NCBI GenBank assembly: GCA_007116425.1
Contig: SKIL01000295.1
Span: 1-15,337, forward strand
DNA: 15,337 bases
From: Bacteriovoracaceae bacterium
GTDB lineage: Bacteria > Bdellovibrionota > Bacteriovoracia > Bacteriovoracales > Bacteriovoracaceae
Reading direction: 5' to 3'
The notes under the pieces are model-generated. The model saw only the letters and a program-made list of their open reading frames with translations. It was not told the origin of the DNA and made no database searches. Below, piece after piece: positions 1-7,079 of the stretch. Positions within the stretch are counted from its first letter, which is position 1. Every line of letters starts with the position of its first letter. A program made the position numbers and the translations under genes.

Positions 1-390
1 TGCTTCGTTAAAATCTTTCTCTTTTAAAAAACTTGGAAGAGACTCTTTGAGTACTCCATGAACGATTGCAGGAGATATTTGCTGGCCACGCCGAATAAGA
101 ACTTCAAATTGATACTCTAGTGAATGCGCTATACTTCTCTCATTTAAATACTGAGAAAAAGCTTGGGCCTCACCTAAAGCAGGTGGAACTTGAAAAAGAA
201 CCTCTCCATTGCCAAAGATCGATTTTGAACGTTCGATGACATTGCGCTGAAGTCCTCCCATTGTACTTTGAAGAACAAGAAGTGAGAAACTAGAAAGGGC
301 CAGACCGACAAAAGCAAAAAAAAGGAGCTTTTGTCGTGTTTTGGCCCTAAAAAGGTAAAAGAAAAAGTAGCGAAAAAAGGCCTTAAACAC
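1..390 (-). CDS. LolC/LolE-like ABC transporter permease, N-terminal part (runs off the window)
   Basis: A minus-strand frame stays open from a GTG at 390-388 to the window edge, giving 130 residues with the C-terminus missing. The N-terminus is basic and aromatic (FKAFFRYFFFYLFRAKTRQ). A hydrophobic segment at about residues 22-41 follows, leading into STMGGLQRNVIERSKSIFG. This layout, with one TM helix, a 'xMxGxxR' turn and then a periplasmic domain, matches the LolC/LolE (MacB_PCD/FtsX) family. Those permeases work with a LolD-type ATPase to release lipoproteins from the inner membrane. The GTG lies inside the 3' end of the hydratase/dehydrogenase gene, an 8-nt overlap, so translational coupling is likely; no strong Shine-Dalgarno is visible. 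Other MacB/FtsX-type exporters cannot be excluded because the C-terminal FtsX domain lies outside the window. Confidence 0.72.
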   Translation of the reverse strand, partial: MFKAFFRYFFFYLFRAKTRQKLLFFAFVGLALSSFSLLVLQSTMGGLQRNVIERSKSIFGNGEVLFQVPPALGEAQAFSQYLNERSIAHSLEYQFEVLIRRGQQISPAIVHGVLKESLPSFLKEKDFNEA

Positions 391-2518
391 AGTCGTAAAA
401 TTTCTTTTTCTCGCTAACTAATTTCTTTAAAAGCGGAGCAGGACAATATCTATCGGCACTGACTTCATCTTTAAATTTTTCAATCGCGCCTAAGATTTTA
501 TCGACTCCTTCACTGTCCGCATATCGTAACAGCCCCCCTCTAAATGGAGGAAAACCAATACCGAAAATAAGTCCAAGATCTACATCACTTGCACGCTCTA
601 CAATTTTATCTTCTAAAATATAGGCCGCTTCGTTAATCATAGGTAAGAAAAGACGCATTTGAATCTCTGTTTCAGACATTCTCTTTTCATCAGATGCAAC
701 TTCTCTTAAGACTTTTTGCGCTTCTTCATTTGCCCCGGCCTCCTTACCTTTTTCATCATAAAGATAAAAACCGCGGGAGTTTTTCTTACCATACAATCCG
801 GCATCAACCAATTTTTGCGAAATCGGTGATGCCGCAGCTCGATCACCAAGGCCATCATGTAAGATCTTAGCTACCTTTACGGCCACATCAATTCCCACTT
901 CATCGAGGAGGCGACATGGTCCCATAGGCATTCCAAAATTAAGGCAAGCATCATCTATGTCTTTCATGCTTACACCTTCACTAAGCAGAAACCCTGCTTC
1001 ATTAAGATATGGCATTAGAATTCGATTAACCAAGAACCCAGGGCCATCTCCCACGATAACGGGAGTCTTTTTCACCTTTAAGCACCAATTGTATAAGGCC
1101 TCAATAGTTTCAGGAGAAATTTTAGAATGGGTGATAATTTCCACCAAAGGCATCAAGTGAACAGGATTAAAAAAGTGAAGTCCTGCAAAGTTTTGAGGTC
1201 TCTCTAAAACTGAGGCCATTTCTTCAACGGAAAGTGAAGAAGTGTTTGAGGTTAAGAGACAATGTTCAGGAACCTTTTTCTCAACTTCAACAAAGGCCTT
1301 TTTCTTAATCTCCATATCTTCAATGATCGCCTCTATAACCAGATCACCTCTAGAGAAACCATGAAAGCCAGTTGTGGTTGAGATTGAACGCATCTTTCTT
1401 TCAAAGTCTTCGGCGCTTAATCTTTTGCGCTTAACTTTCCCCATAAAATTAGAAGATGCCTGCTTAAGGCCAAGCTCAAGTCCCTCAACACCGAGGTCTT
1501 TCATAATGGGCATCATATTATTATCGGCCATAAGCCAGGCAATTCCCCCTCCCATAGTTCCTGCACCGAGAGTGATACCTCGCTTTAGATCCGGAAGTTT
1601 ACCGCTAGACTTAGGCCCTTGATACTTTTTTGCCCCTTCCATCAAAAAGAAAAGGTGTCTTAAGTTTTGACTTTGCTCAGACACACATAGCTCACCAAAA
1701 CTTTGGGCCTCAAGACTAAGGTAACTGGTTCGCCCTCGAGAAGCGCCAGACTCCATAGTATCTAAAATTTTAAGAGGGGCCTGGTAAAAGCCTTTTGTCT
1801 TTTTTAAAACACTCTCTCTGGCCTTTTGAAAAATAATCTTTCGAGAGATGAAATTATCTGTGGCCAAATGCTCAAAAGATTCTTTAAGACTTTCTTTTTT
1901 TCGATTTGAAGAAAAGTGCTCTGGGGCCTTAACAGAAAGTCTTTCTTTTGGATAAACCTCTTCGACCAGGCCAAGTTTTTTTGCCTTGCGAGGAATAAGC
2001 GTCTTTCCAGTTAGAATCATATCGAGAGAATTTGGAAGTCCAATTCTTCTTGGAAGTCGGTAAGTCCCGCCAAATCCAGGCAACAGACCTAATTTTACTT
2101 CTGGTAAACCTAGTTGTGTTTTCTTGGAGTCCGAACAAATTATACTACGACACGAAAGCGCCAACTCAAGACCGCCACCCAAGCACACACCATTAACACA
2201 GGCAACGGTTGGTACTTTTAAATCCTCAATTCGATTAAAAATCTTTTGACCTGTTTCGGCGCCTTCAATTGCCTCTCCCTCTGTTTGCAAAGAGGAAATT
2301 AACTTAATATCTGCACCTGCGAGAAAACACCCATCAATATGAGAAAAGAAAATAGCTCCTTTCAATGAGGACTGCTGATTCTCTAACTCCTCAACGATTT
2401 GGTCTAATTCTTTTAGTGTTGGTTCATCAAGGACAGTCATTTTCTTATCACTTTGATAACCAAAACCAATATGGGCCACACTCTCTACCACTTCAAAACT
2501 TATATGTTTATAGCTCAT
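383..2518 (-). CDS. fadJ: Fatty acid oxidation complex alpha subunit: enoyl-CoA hydratase / 3-hydroxyacyl-CoA dehydrogenase (FadJ/FadB type)
   Basis: This 711-residue bifunctional enzyme carries out the second and third steps of beta-oxidation in the cytoplasm. Residues about 1-190 form the crotonase-fold hydratase: FLAGADI oxyanion region near 65-71, NGVCLGGGLELA with Glu118, and LGLPEVKLGLLPGFGG with Glu140. These two glutamates correspond to the catalytic pair of FadB. From about 312 a Rossmann domain begins (GAGTMGGGIA at 318-326), then HFFNPVHLMPLVE with the probable catalytic His448 and Glu460. The C-terminal dehydrogenase domains follow. Length fits FadJ (about 714) and FadB (about 729). 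Start ATG 2518 has GAGGAG 5 nt upstream. Only 11-12 nt separate it from the thiolase gene, in FadI-FadJ order; the FadJ name rests on that order and on the FadI-like partner, so the FadB/FadJ choice is uncertain. Confidence 0.93.
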   Translation of the reverse strand: MSYKHISFEVVESVAHIGFGYQSDKKMTVLDEPTLKELDQIVEELENQQSSLKGAIFFSHIDGCFLAGADIKLISSLQTEGEAIEGAETGQKIFNRIEDLKVPTVACVNGVCLGGGLELALSCRSIICSDSKKTQLGLPEVKLGLLPGFGGTYRLPRRIGLPNSLDMILTGKTLIPRKAKKLGLVEEVYPKERLSVKAPEHFSSNRKKESLKESFEHLATDNFISRKIIFQKARESVLKKTKGFYQAPLKILDTMESGASRGRTSYLSLEAQSFGELCVSEQSQNLRHLFFLMEGAKKYQGPKSSGKLPDLKRGITLGAGTMGGGIAWLMADNNMMPIMKDLGVEGLELGLKQASSNFMGKVKRKRLSAEDFERKMRSISTTTGFHGFSRGDLVIEAIIEDMEIKKKAFVEVEKKVPEHCLLTSNTSSLSVEEMASVLERPQNFAGLHFFNPVHLMPLVEIITHSKISPETIEALYNWCLKVKKTPVIVGDGPGFLVNRILMPYLNEAGFLLSEGVSMKDIDDACLNFGMPMGPCRLLDEVGIDVAVKVAKILHDGLGDRAAASPISQKLVDAGLYGKKNSRGFYLYDEKGKEAGANEEAQKVLREVASDEKRMSETEIQMRLFLPMINEAAYILEDKIVERASDVDLGLIFGIGFPPFRGGLLRYADSEGVDKILGAIEKFKDEVSADRYCPAPLLKKLVSEKKKFYDCV

Positions 2519-2530
2519 GCTAACTCCTCA

Positions 2531-3829
2531 TTATGCTAGATTTTCAATAATACAAGCACCACCTTGACCACCACCGATACAAAGTGAGGCCATACCATAT
2601 CGGGCCTTACGACGGTTTAATTCGTGGGCCAAAGTAACAACCAAACGAGAACCAGTAGAGCCGACCGGATGCCCTAGAGCAATCGCTCCTCCATTAACAT
2701 TTAATTTATTACGATCTACTGCTCCCCAGTCTCGATCGAGACCAAACTTTTTGGCCAACTCGAAGTTTTCAAACGCCTTTAAGACAGAAAGTACTTGGGC
2801 CGCAAAGGCCTCATTGATTTCTATCAAGTCCATCTGATCGAGAGTCATTTCGGTTCTTTTCATCACACCGTCCATGGCCAACAAAGGACCCATCCCCATT
2901 CTCTCAGGCTCTAGACCGTGAAAATGGTAGTCAACAACTCGTGCTAACGGAGTGAGGTTATATTTCTTAACGGCCTCTTCACTACAAAAAAGAATAGCAG
3001 AGCCACCATCAGTAATTGGACAACTGTTTCCGACTGTAACAGAGCCAGACTTGCGCTCAAAGTATGGCCTCATCTTCCCAAGTCCTTCGACCGTTGAGTC
3101 TTCTCGAGGGCCCACATCTTCAGAAAGCAATTTTGTTAACCCTTTGCCCACTGGCATTGGGACAATTTCATCCTTAAAATGACCTTCTTTGGTCGCCATA
3201 CTTGCACGCTGGTGAGATTGATTAGCAAATTCATCTTGTTCTTGCCGAGAAATTTCAAACTCTCTGGCCAAGAGTTCAGCGGTTTGACCCATATTTAGGC
3301 CGCAAAATGGATCAGTTAGGCCTTGCTCAATAGCAACAGTTGGAGTTAAAAATGGAGGGCGAAAACTACTCACGGCCTTAACTTTTTGTGAAAAGGTTTT
3401 TGCTTTCATCATATTCACAAAGAGGTCAGTCATCTCTTTAGAGTATATCAGAGGCATTTGAGACATGTTCTCAACTCCTCCGGCCACGATAATGTCACTA
3501 CGTCCACTAGCAATTTTTAAAAACGCCTGCGACAGGGCCTCCATACCAGAAGCACAATTCCTGTGTACACTGTATCCACTAGTTTTTTTATCAAGACCAG
3601 CTTCTAGAGCTATGACTCGACCAATATTGGGATACTTCGCCGGACAACCTACATTCCCAAATATCACTTCATCGACTTGATCGTCTGGGATATTGGTTCC
3701 GTCGATTAAATTTCGAACGAGGTAAGCGCCTAGATAAGGGGCCGCAACATCCTTAAGAACCGTTCCTGACTTGGCGTGAGGAGAGCGGTTTGCGGCTACG
3801 ATATAAACTGGTTTTGCAGAGTCGACCAT
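2531..3829 (-). CDS. fadI: Acetyl-CoA acyltransferase / 3-ketoacyl-CoA thiolase (FadI type)
   Basis: This 432-residue thiolase cleaves 3-ketoacyl-CoA with CoA to acetyl-CoA and a shortened acyl-CoA, the last beta-oxidation step. The nucleophile is in HRNCASGMEA (Cys92). The family's other active-site blocks are NEAFAAQ, GGAIALGHPVGSTGSR (His387) and LCIGGGQGG (Cys417). Length matches E. coli FadI (436) better than FadA (387), and the insert around residues 150-180 (KAKTFSQKVKAVSSF) resembles FadI. Start ATG 3829 is supported by AGGAG with a 6-nt spacer. It is the first gene of the operon: thiolase, then the alpha subunit 12 nt downstream, then the permease. The 120 bp upstream holds a TTGAAA element, but I see no convincing -10 partner. 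Confidence 0.92.
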   Translation of the reverse strand: MVDSAKPVYIVAANRSPHAKSGTVLKDVAAPYLGAYLVRNLIDGTNIPDDQVDEVIFGNVGCPAKYPNIGRVIALEAGLDKKTSGYSVHRNCASGMEALSQAFLKIASGRSDIIVAGGVENMSQMPLIYSKEMTDLFVNMMKAKTFSQKVKAVSSFRPPFLTPTVAIEQGLTDPFCGLNMGQTAELLAREFEISRQEQDEFANQSHQRASMATKEGHFKDEIVPMPVGKGLTKLLSEDVGPREDSTVEGLGKMRPYFERKSGSVTVGNSCPITDGGSAILFCSEEAVKKYNLTPLARVVDYHFHGLEPERMGMGPLLAMDGVMKRTEMTLDQMDLIEINEAFAAQVLSVLKAFENFELAKKFGLDRDWGAVDRNKLNVNGGAIALGHPVGSTGSRLVVTLAHELNRRKARYGMASLCIGGGQGGACIIENLA

Positions 3830-3949
3830 AGAGTACTCCTGAGAAAGATTTAAGAGTGAAAACTGAGACTAATGATAAAGTAAAATCAAAGAGAGGGAAA
3901 GTGTTTCAAGAAAAGAATTAACCCGACCGAAGGCATCAGAAAAGGTGCA

Positions 3950-3987
3950 CAATAAAAAACGGGAAAGTCGTTTCCGATCTTTCCCGT
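3950..3987 (-). terminator. Rho-independent terminator of the outer-membrane protein gene
   Basis: Read on the minus strand, ACGGGAAAG (3987-3979) pairs perfectly with CTTTCCCGT (3967-3959). Inside the loop TCG and CGA also pair around a GAAA tetraloop with a single bulged A, so the stem is about 12 bp capped by a GNRA loop. A T-rich run (TTTTTATTG) follows immediately at 3958-3950. The T-run lies only on this side, so the orientation is minus, ending transcripts that come from the barrel-protein gene about 60 nt upstream and insulating the fad operon. Confidence 0.9.
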
Positions 3988-3999
3988 CCCCCGAGAAGA

Positions 4000-4039
4000 A
4001 GACACTCATGCGCGTATACTATGACGGGCATGAGTCTCT
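4000..4039. repeat. Second inverted repeat downstream of the outer-membrane protein gene
   Basis: AGACACTCATGC (4000-4011) pairs with GCATGAGTCTCT (4028-4039): 11 of 12 positions pair, with one C-C mismatch, around a 16-nt loop. It starts 10 nt past the stop codon of the barrel gene and precedes the T-tailed terminator in the transcript. It has no T-run on either strand, so it is not a classic intrinsic terminator. It could be a 3'-end stabilising hairpin or a protein-binding site. Confidence 0.6.
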
Positions 4040-4048
4040 TAAAATAAA

Positions 4049-5098
4049 CTAGAAGTTGATAATCAGACCGGCACCGAGTCCAAAAAAGTCAGCATTGGCG
4101 AGATTCTTCCCAACGTTTCGCAGGTAGTACTCACCTAGACTTTGAGTGAACTCAGCTCCACTCTCTCCACTGGTTAAACCTTTGGAGTAAGTTAGGTGTA
4201 ATCGTGCACCAATCATTGAAGTAAAGTTAATGTCAGTCCCCATACTTGCACGAGCTGTCACATAGTTTGCACCGTACTTCTCTTCACCAGAAACCTGCGC
4301 TTGGTAAGGACTGAATGTATTATAGTTCATATTATCATTGGCATACCTTAAAGATGACCTCTTATAGCCAAGACCTAGACCAACAAAAGGTCTAATTTTT
4401 GAATGAGGAACAACGTAGAACTTACCATTTAAATCAATATTAAGCTCCTTGTAGTCCATCTCTCTACCATGTTGTTGATAGAAAGAATTGTATCCCCATG
4501 GCCGATAAAAGTTTGCCATGTTTTGATACGATTGATTGTTTGGGTTCATGTCCCGAATATCCATCGTCAAATAGCCAACACCAACACCAACGGCAAAACG
4601 ATGATTTAACTGGGTCTCAAATTCAAGTCGAGCATCAATCTTAGACTCGAAGTCAATAAAGTCACCACTCGCATTTGTGACACCAAAACCTGTAATGATG
4701 CGATTATCTTCAATCGTTTGAGTCGGCACAGGGGCCTGAACTTGAGGTGCTGCCTGAGTTGTCGAAACAGCATCACCACCCATTTGCATTCCACGGGTAA
4801 ATGCTTCTTGAAGATTCTTTGCCAACTCTTGCTCTTGCCTCACACGTATATCTTCAATACGCTGCTGAACCATTTGCTCATTTTGTTGCTCTAGTTCTCG
4901 CCGCTTTTTATCCAATTGAGGACGTGGCTGTGAGTAACGTCCATCAATATCAATTTGCGGGGAGTTCAAGCTCCTGCGCGCATCATCTAACAAGGGATCA
5001 AACGCACTCGCCTGAGGGCCAATAACCTGAGCGGCCAGGCCAGCAAAAAGCACAAGCCCCAGGGCATTGAGCTTTAAATTTTTGCTTTTTGTTTTCAT
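4049..5098 (-). CDS. Secreted outer-membrane beta-barrel protein with N-terminal coiled coil
   Basis: I prefer ATG 5098 (349 residues) over the in-frame ATG at 5122. AAGGAG sits 7 nt before 5098, and the protein then begins with a clean signal peptide: MKTKSKNLK, a hydrophobic core to about residue 29, and AxA cleavage near ASA|F at 30-32. Residues about 62-102 are rich in Gln, Glu, Lys and Arg and look like a coiled coil (LDKKRRELEQQNEQMVQQR). A Pro/Gln/Thr linker at 112-130 follows. From about 134 to the end, alternating hydrophobic and polar strands with aromatic belts suggest an 8-strand OMP_b-brl/OmpA-like barrel (FAVGVGVGYLTM, KIRPFVGLGLGYKRSS). The last residues, GLGAGLIINF, end in Phe, the usual BAM recognition signature. 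The loops contain many Asn and Tyr residues. Specific function unknown. It is transcribed alone, ending at the downstream terminator. Confidence 0.85.
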   Translation of the reverse strand: MKTKSKNLKLNALGLVLFAGLAAQVIGPQASAFDPLLDDARRSLNSPQIDIDGRYSQPRPQLDKKRRELEQQNEQMVQQRIEDIRVRQEQELAKNLQEAFTRGMQMGGDAVSTTQAAPQVQAPVPTQTIEDNRIITGFGVTNASGDFIDFESKIDARLEFETQLNHRFAVGVGVGYLTMDIRDMNPNNQSYQNMANFYRPWGYNSFYQQHGREMDYKELNIDLNGKFYVVPHSKIRPFVGLGLGYKRSSLRYANDNMNYNTFSPYQAQVSGEEKYGANYVTARASMGTDINFTSMIGARLHLTYSKGLTSGESGAEFTQSLGEYYLRNVGKNLANADFFGLGAGLIINF

Positions 5099-5186
5099 AG
5101 TAGTCTCCTTCTCGTTAATCACGAAGTGAAACGGGGGGCTTCAAATCGCTCAATCAAGTCAGTAAAATCTTTTTAACTTTCTTTTC

Positions 5187-5217
5187 GACTCGATTTATAC
5201 CAGAATTACGCACTGCA
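5187..5217 (-). promoter_or_regulatory. Candidate extended -10 promoter of the outer-membrane protein gene
   Basis: On the minus strand TGGTATAAAT contains an extended -10 (TG-N-TATAAA, hexamer at 5199-5194). The hexamer that would sit 17 bp upstream, CTGAAT, is a poor -35. A start near 5187 would give a leader of about 89 nt ending in the AAGGAG ribosome site. Based on motif match only. Confidence 0.4.
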
Positions 5218-5348
5218 TTCAGCAACATTTCACGCACCGTGTAATTATTACCTTTAACGTTCAATTTTGCTTTGGGGTGCAAACACTTGAAATGTCATAA
5301 ATAAAGAAAAAAAGAGAAAAAAGGAAGGTCTAAGCAGCTAATATTTCA

Positions 5349-5597
5349 TTATCGAAAGTCAAAGTACCGGTAATTATGATAGCCTCTCTCTGGAAAGAAG
5401 TTGGCCCCCGCAACTCGACAAACAAAGGCATCCGGATCCTGACGACAATCTCCAGAGTCTCCAATCATCCAATGGCGAATATTTCCAGCAACAGAGAAAA
5501 CAATCACGGCGACCGCCCCGACCATCATAATATATTCCACCGAAGTTTGGCCCAACTCACTTGAATGTCGCATTTTTTTGAAAAAACGTTTCAACAT
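5349..5597 (-). CDS. Flp/Tad-type pilin-like small membrane protein
   Basis: This is an 82-residue protein from ATG 5597; a GTG at 5615 would add six residues. The N-terminus is basic (MLKRFFKKMRHSSELG), followed by QTSVEYIMMVGAVAVIVFSVAG. The Gly16|Gln17 junction with Glu at +5 and Tyr at +6 of the following hydrophobic helix is the prepilin-peptidase signature of Flp and related class III pilins. The mature protein would be about 66 residues. After the helix comes a polar tail with two cysteines (Cys51, Cys60) that could form a disulfide, and an aromatic end (YHNYRYFDFR). No Shine-Dalgarno precedes either start. A strong -10-like box places the likely transcript start exactly at the ATG. 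No tad assembly genes are in the window, so it could be a stand-alone minor pilin or pseudopilin. Confidence 0.7.
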   Translation of the reverse strand: MLKRFFKKMRHSSELGQTSVEYIMMVGAVAVIVFSVAGNIRHWMIGDSGDCRQDPDAFVCRVAGANFFPERGYHNYRYFDFR

Positions 5598-5632
5598 AAG
5601 TCTATTATGCCACACTTTAATTAAGAGAAAAA
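5598..5632 (-). promoter_or_regulatory. Candidate extended -10 promoter giving a leaderless pilin-like mRNA
   Basis: Minus-strand TGGCATAAT is an extended -10 (TG-N-CATAAT, hexamer at 5609-5604, five of six consensus bases). Counting the last T as -7 puts +1 on the A of the ATG at 5597. The -35 position holds TTTTTC, a poor match. No Shine-Dalgarno precedes the ATG, which agrees with leaderless translation. Inference from motifs only. Confidence 0.4.
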
Positions 5633-5651
5633 TCTAGGAAAAATCACCTTA

Positions 5652-7079
5652 TTACTGAAATAGTGCATTTTCACGCATACACATCAGAGTCGACAACAAC
5701 CCCTGACCACCCATTTGGACCGGACCAAAATAATGAATATCTTTTAGCGCATGGCTCGCCAAAGGAGTTGTATGATCAAGGATTTTAACATCTTCAGAGA
5801 GGACTGACACTTTAGGATGAATTTTATTTCGCCTGCCCCATACATCTGAAGTTTCTATAAGTTCGATATCGTCCTTAGATTTATGTTCGATCCCTGGATA
5901 GATGGCCCTCAAGTGTCGAATGAGAGCTTCCAAGATGGCCCCTCGGTAAAACTCTATCTTTGAACCCTTCTTCAAATTTACAGAGGTTAGAACTTCAATA
6001 CCATCGTTTATAAAGTTAAATCGAAAAAGTCCCTGCCCTTCATTGAGCTCACCCCAGTTAGAAATACAACAGGAAGGGCCTTGTAAGTGTTCAAAGTCAT
6101 CCCGACCACATTCTAATCCATCAATTAGAAGGTCTGTATATTGGATTTTAAAGTATACACCTCTAAATATTTCACCATTAACATCAAACCGCAGTGGTAA
6201 ATGATCAAGCTTCCCTCCAAAGAAGCAAACGGTCTTTGGATGGACAATACCTTCATAACTCGATAACTCCATTGCCCAAGGCCTAGATTTTTCAAATAAC
6301 CACTCTCTAACAGTTGTTCGCTTGAAGGAGCCACCCTGCTTGGCAAATTCATTTAAAAGGAGATTAGATAAATCAGTCGTATTGATCTGATAGCGTGAAG
6401 ATAGAAGGGATAAGAAAAGATAAAAAAGATCTCCGTCAGAAATTTGATTTTCAAGCAACTGGTGAAAAAAAGCTCTAGAACCATAATAAAAACTTCTAAG
6501 AGAGGCACTACTTACAAGGTTTTGGTGCTCTATCTCATGCCAAGACTTTACCAGCCCAATAAAGGCCTCTTTGAGTGGTCTAGGGTAGTGTGATAAGAAT
6601 TCATCAGGTGAAAAGTTTTCAACACCTCTGAAGTGGTAACAGACTTGAGAAAGTCTACGGCATAGGGCCACAAAAGAACTGTCAAAATCATCAGCATTAA
6701 AGGATGAGTCATCAATGAGTTCGCTCTTTATATTAAAGCAATTATTTAGCTTTCTTACGATTTCGACAAAGTTACGACTAGGATTTTCCCCCAAAATTAG
6801 ATGGCGACCGCCAAAAATAAACCGATATTGCTTTACTGTAGAAAACTGCGGATCATTTCTTAATAACTGTGCCAAATGTTTAAGACCTAGGTCTTCAAGC
6901 CAGATCTCAATAAAATTCAATTCTACCTGAGACAGAGAAGACTCAAAGTCTTCTCCCAGCTGAGTTTTTCCATCATCAATAAGAAGAATTGATTTCCCGT
7001 TCTTCATTAGCTCTAAGGCATAGAGAAGAGACAGATAGTTTTTACCAATGATAACATGATCAAAGTTCTTATTTATCAT
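5652..7079 (-). CDS. FAD/NAD-type oxidoreductase-like protein with degenerate dinucleotide-binding motif
   Basis: The protein is 475 residues from ATG 7079, chosen because GAGGA lies 8 nt upstream; a start at 7136 would extend the overlap with the preceding gene to 68 nt and has no better signal. The N-terminus, DHVIIGKNYLSLLYALEL then GKSILLIDDG, has the beta-alpha-beta pattern and the acidic residue of an FAD Rossmann fold. The canonical GxGxxG reads G-K-N-Y-L-S, so two of three glycines are lost. A middle block (LLLNEFAKQGGSFKRTTVREW) resembles the segment of phytoene-desaturase/amine-oxidase-like proteins where the flavoprotein re-enters the FAD domain. The C-terminus FGPVQMGGQGLLSTLMCMRE resembles the closing FAD-contact region. 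It overlaps the Kdo-transferase-like gene by 11 nt, implying coupled translation and perhaps a shared envelope or glycan role. Substrate unknown; it may have lost flavin binding. Confidence 0.55.
   Translation of the reverse strand: MINKNFDHVIIGKNYLSLLYALELMKNGKSILLIDDGKTQLGEDFESSLSQVELNFIEIWLEDLGLKHLAQLLRNDPQFSTVKQYRFIFGGRHLILGENPSRNFVEIVRKLNNCFNIKSELIDDSSFNADDFDSSFVALCRRLSQVCYHFRGVENFSPDEFLSHYPRPLKEAFIGLVKSWHEIEHQNLVSSASLRSFYYGSRAFFHQLLENQISDGDLFYLFLSLLSSRYQINTTDLSNLLLNEFAKQGGSFKRTTVREWLFEKSRPWAMELSSYEGIVHPKTVCFFGGKLDHLPLRFDVNGEIFRGVYFKIQYTDLLIDGLECGRDDFEHLQGPSCCISNWGELNEGQGLFRFNFINDGIEVLTSVNLKKGSKIEFYRGAILEALIRHLRAIYPGIEHKSKDDIELIETSDVWGRRNKIHPKVSVLSEDVKILDHTTPLASHALKDIHYFGPVQMGGQGLLSTLMCMRENALFQ

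Noticed and set aside
3897..3907. GAAA-gtg-TTTC palindrome about 70 bp upstream of the thiolase start, reminiscent of a fatty-acid regulator box
   Set aside because: Only four bases per arm in AT-rich DNA; chance occurrence is likely and it is not a full match to PsrA or FadR sites as I know them.
5099..5122. Longer start for the barrel protein at 5122
   Set aside because: It would place charged residues before the signal peptide and overlap the AAGGAG site that serves ATG 5098.
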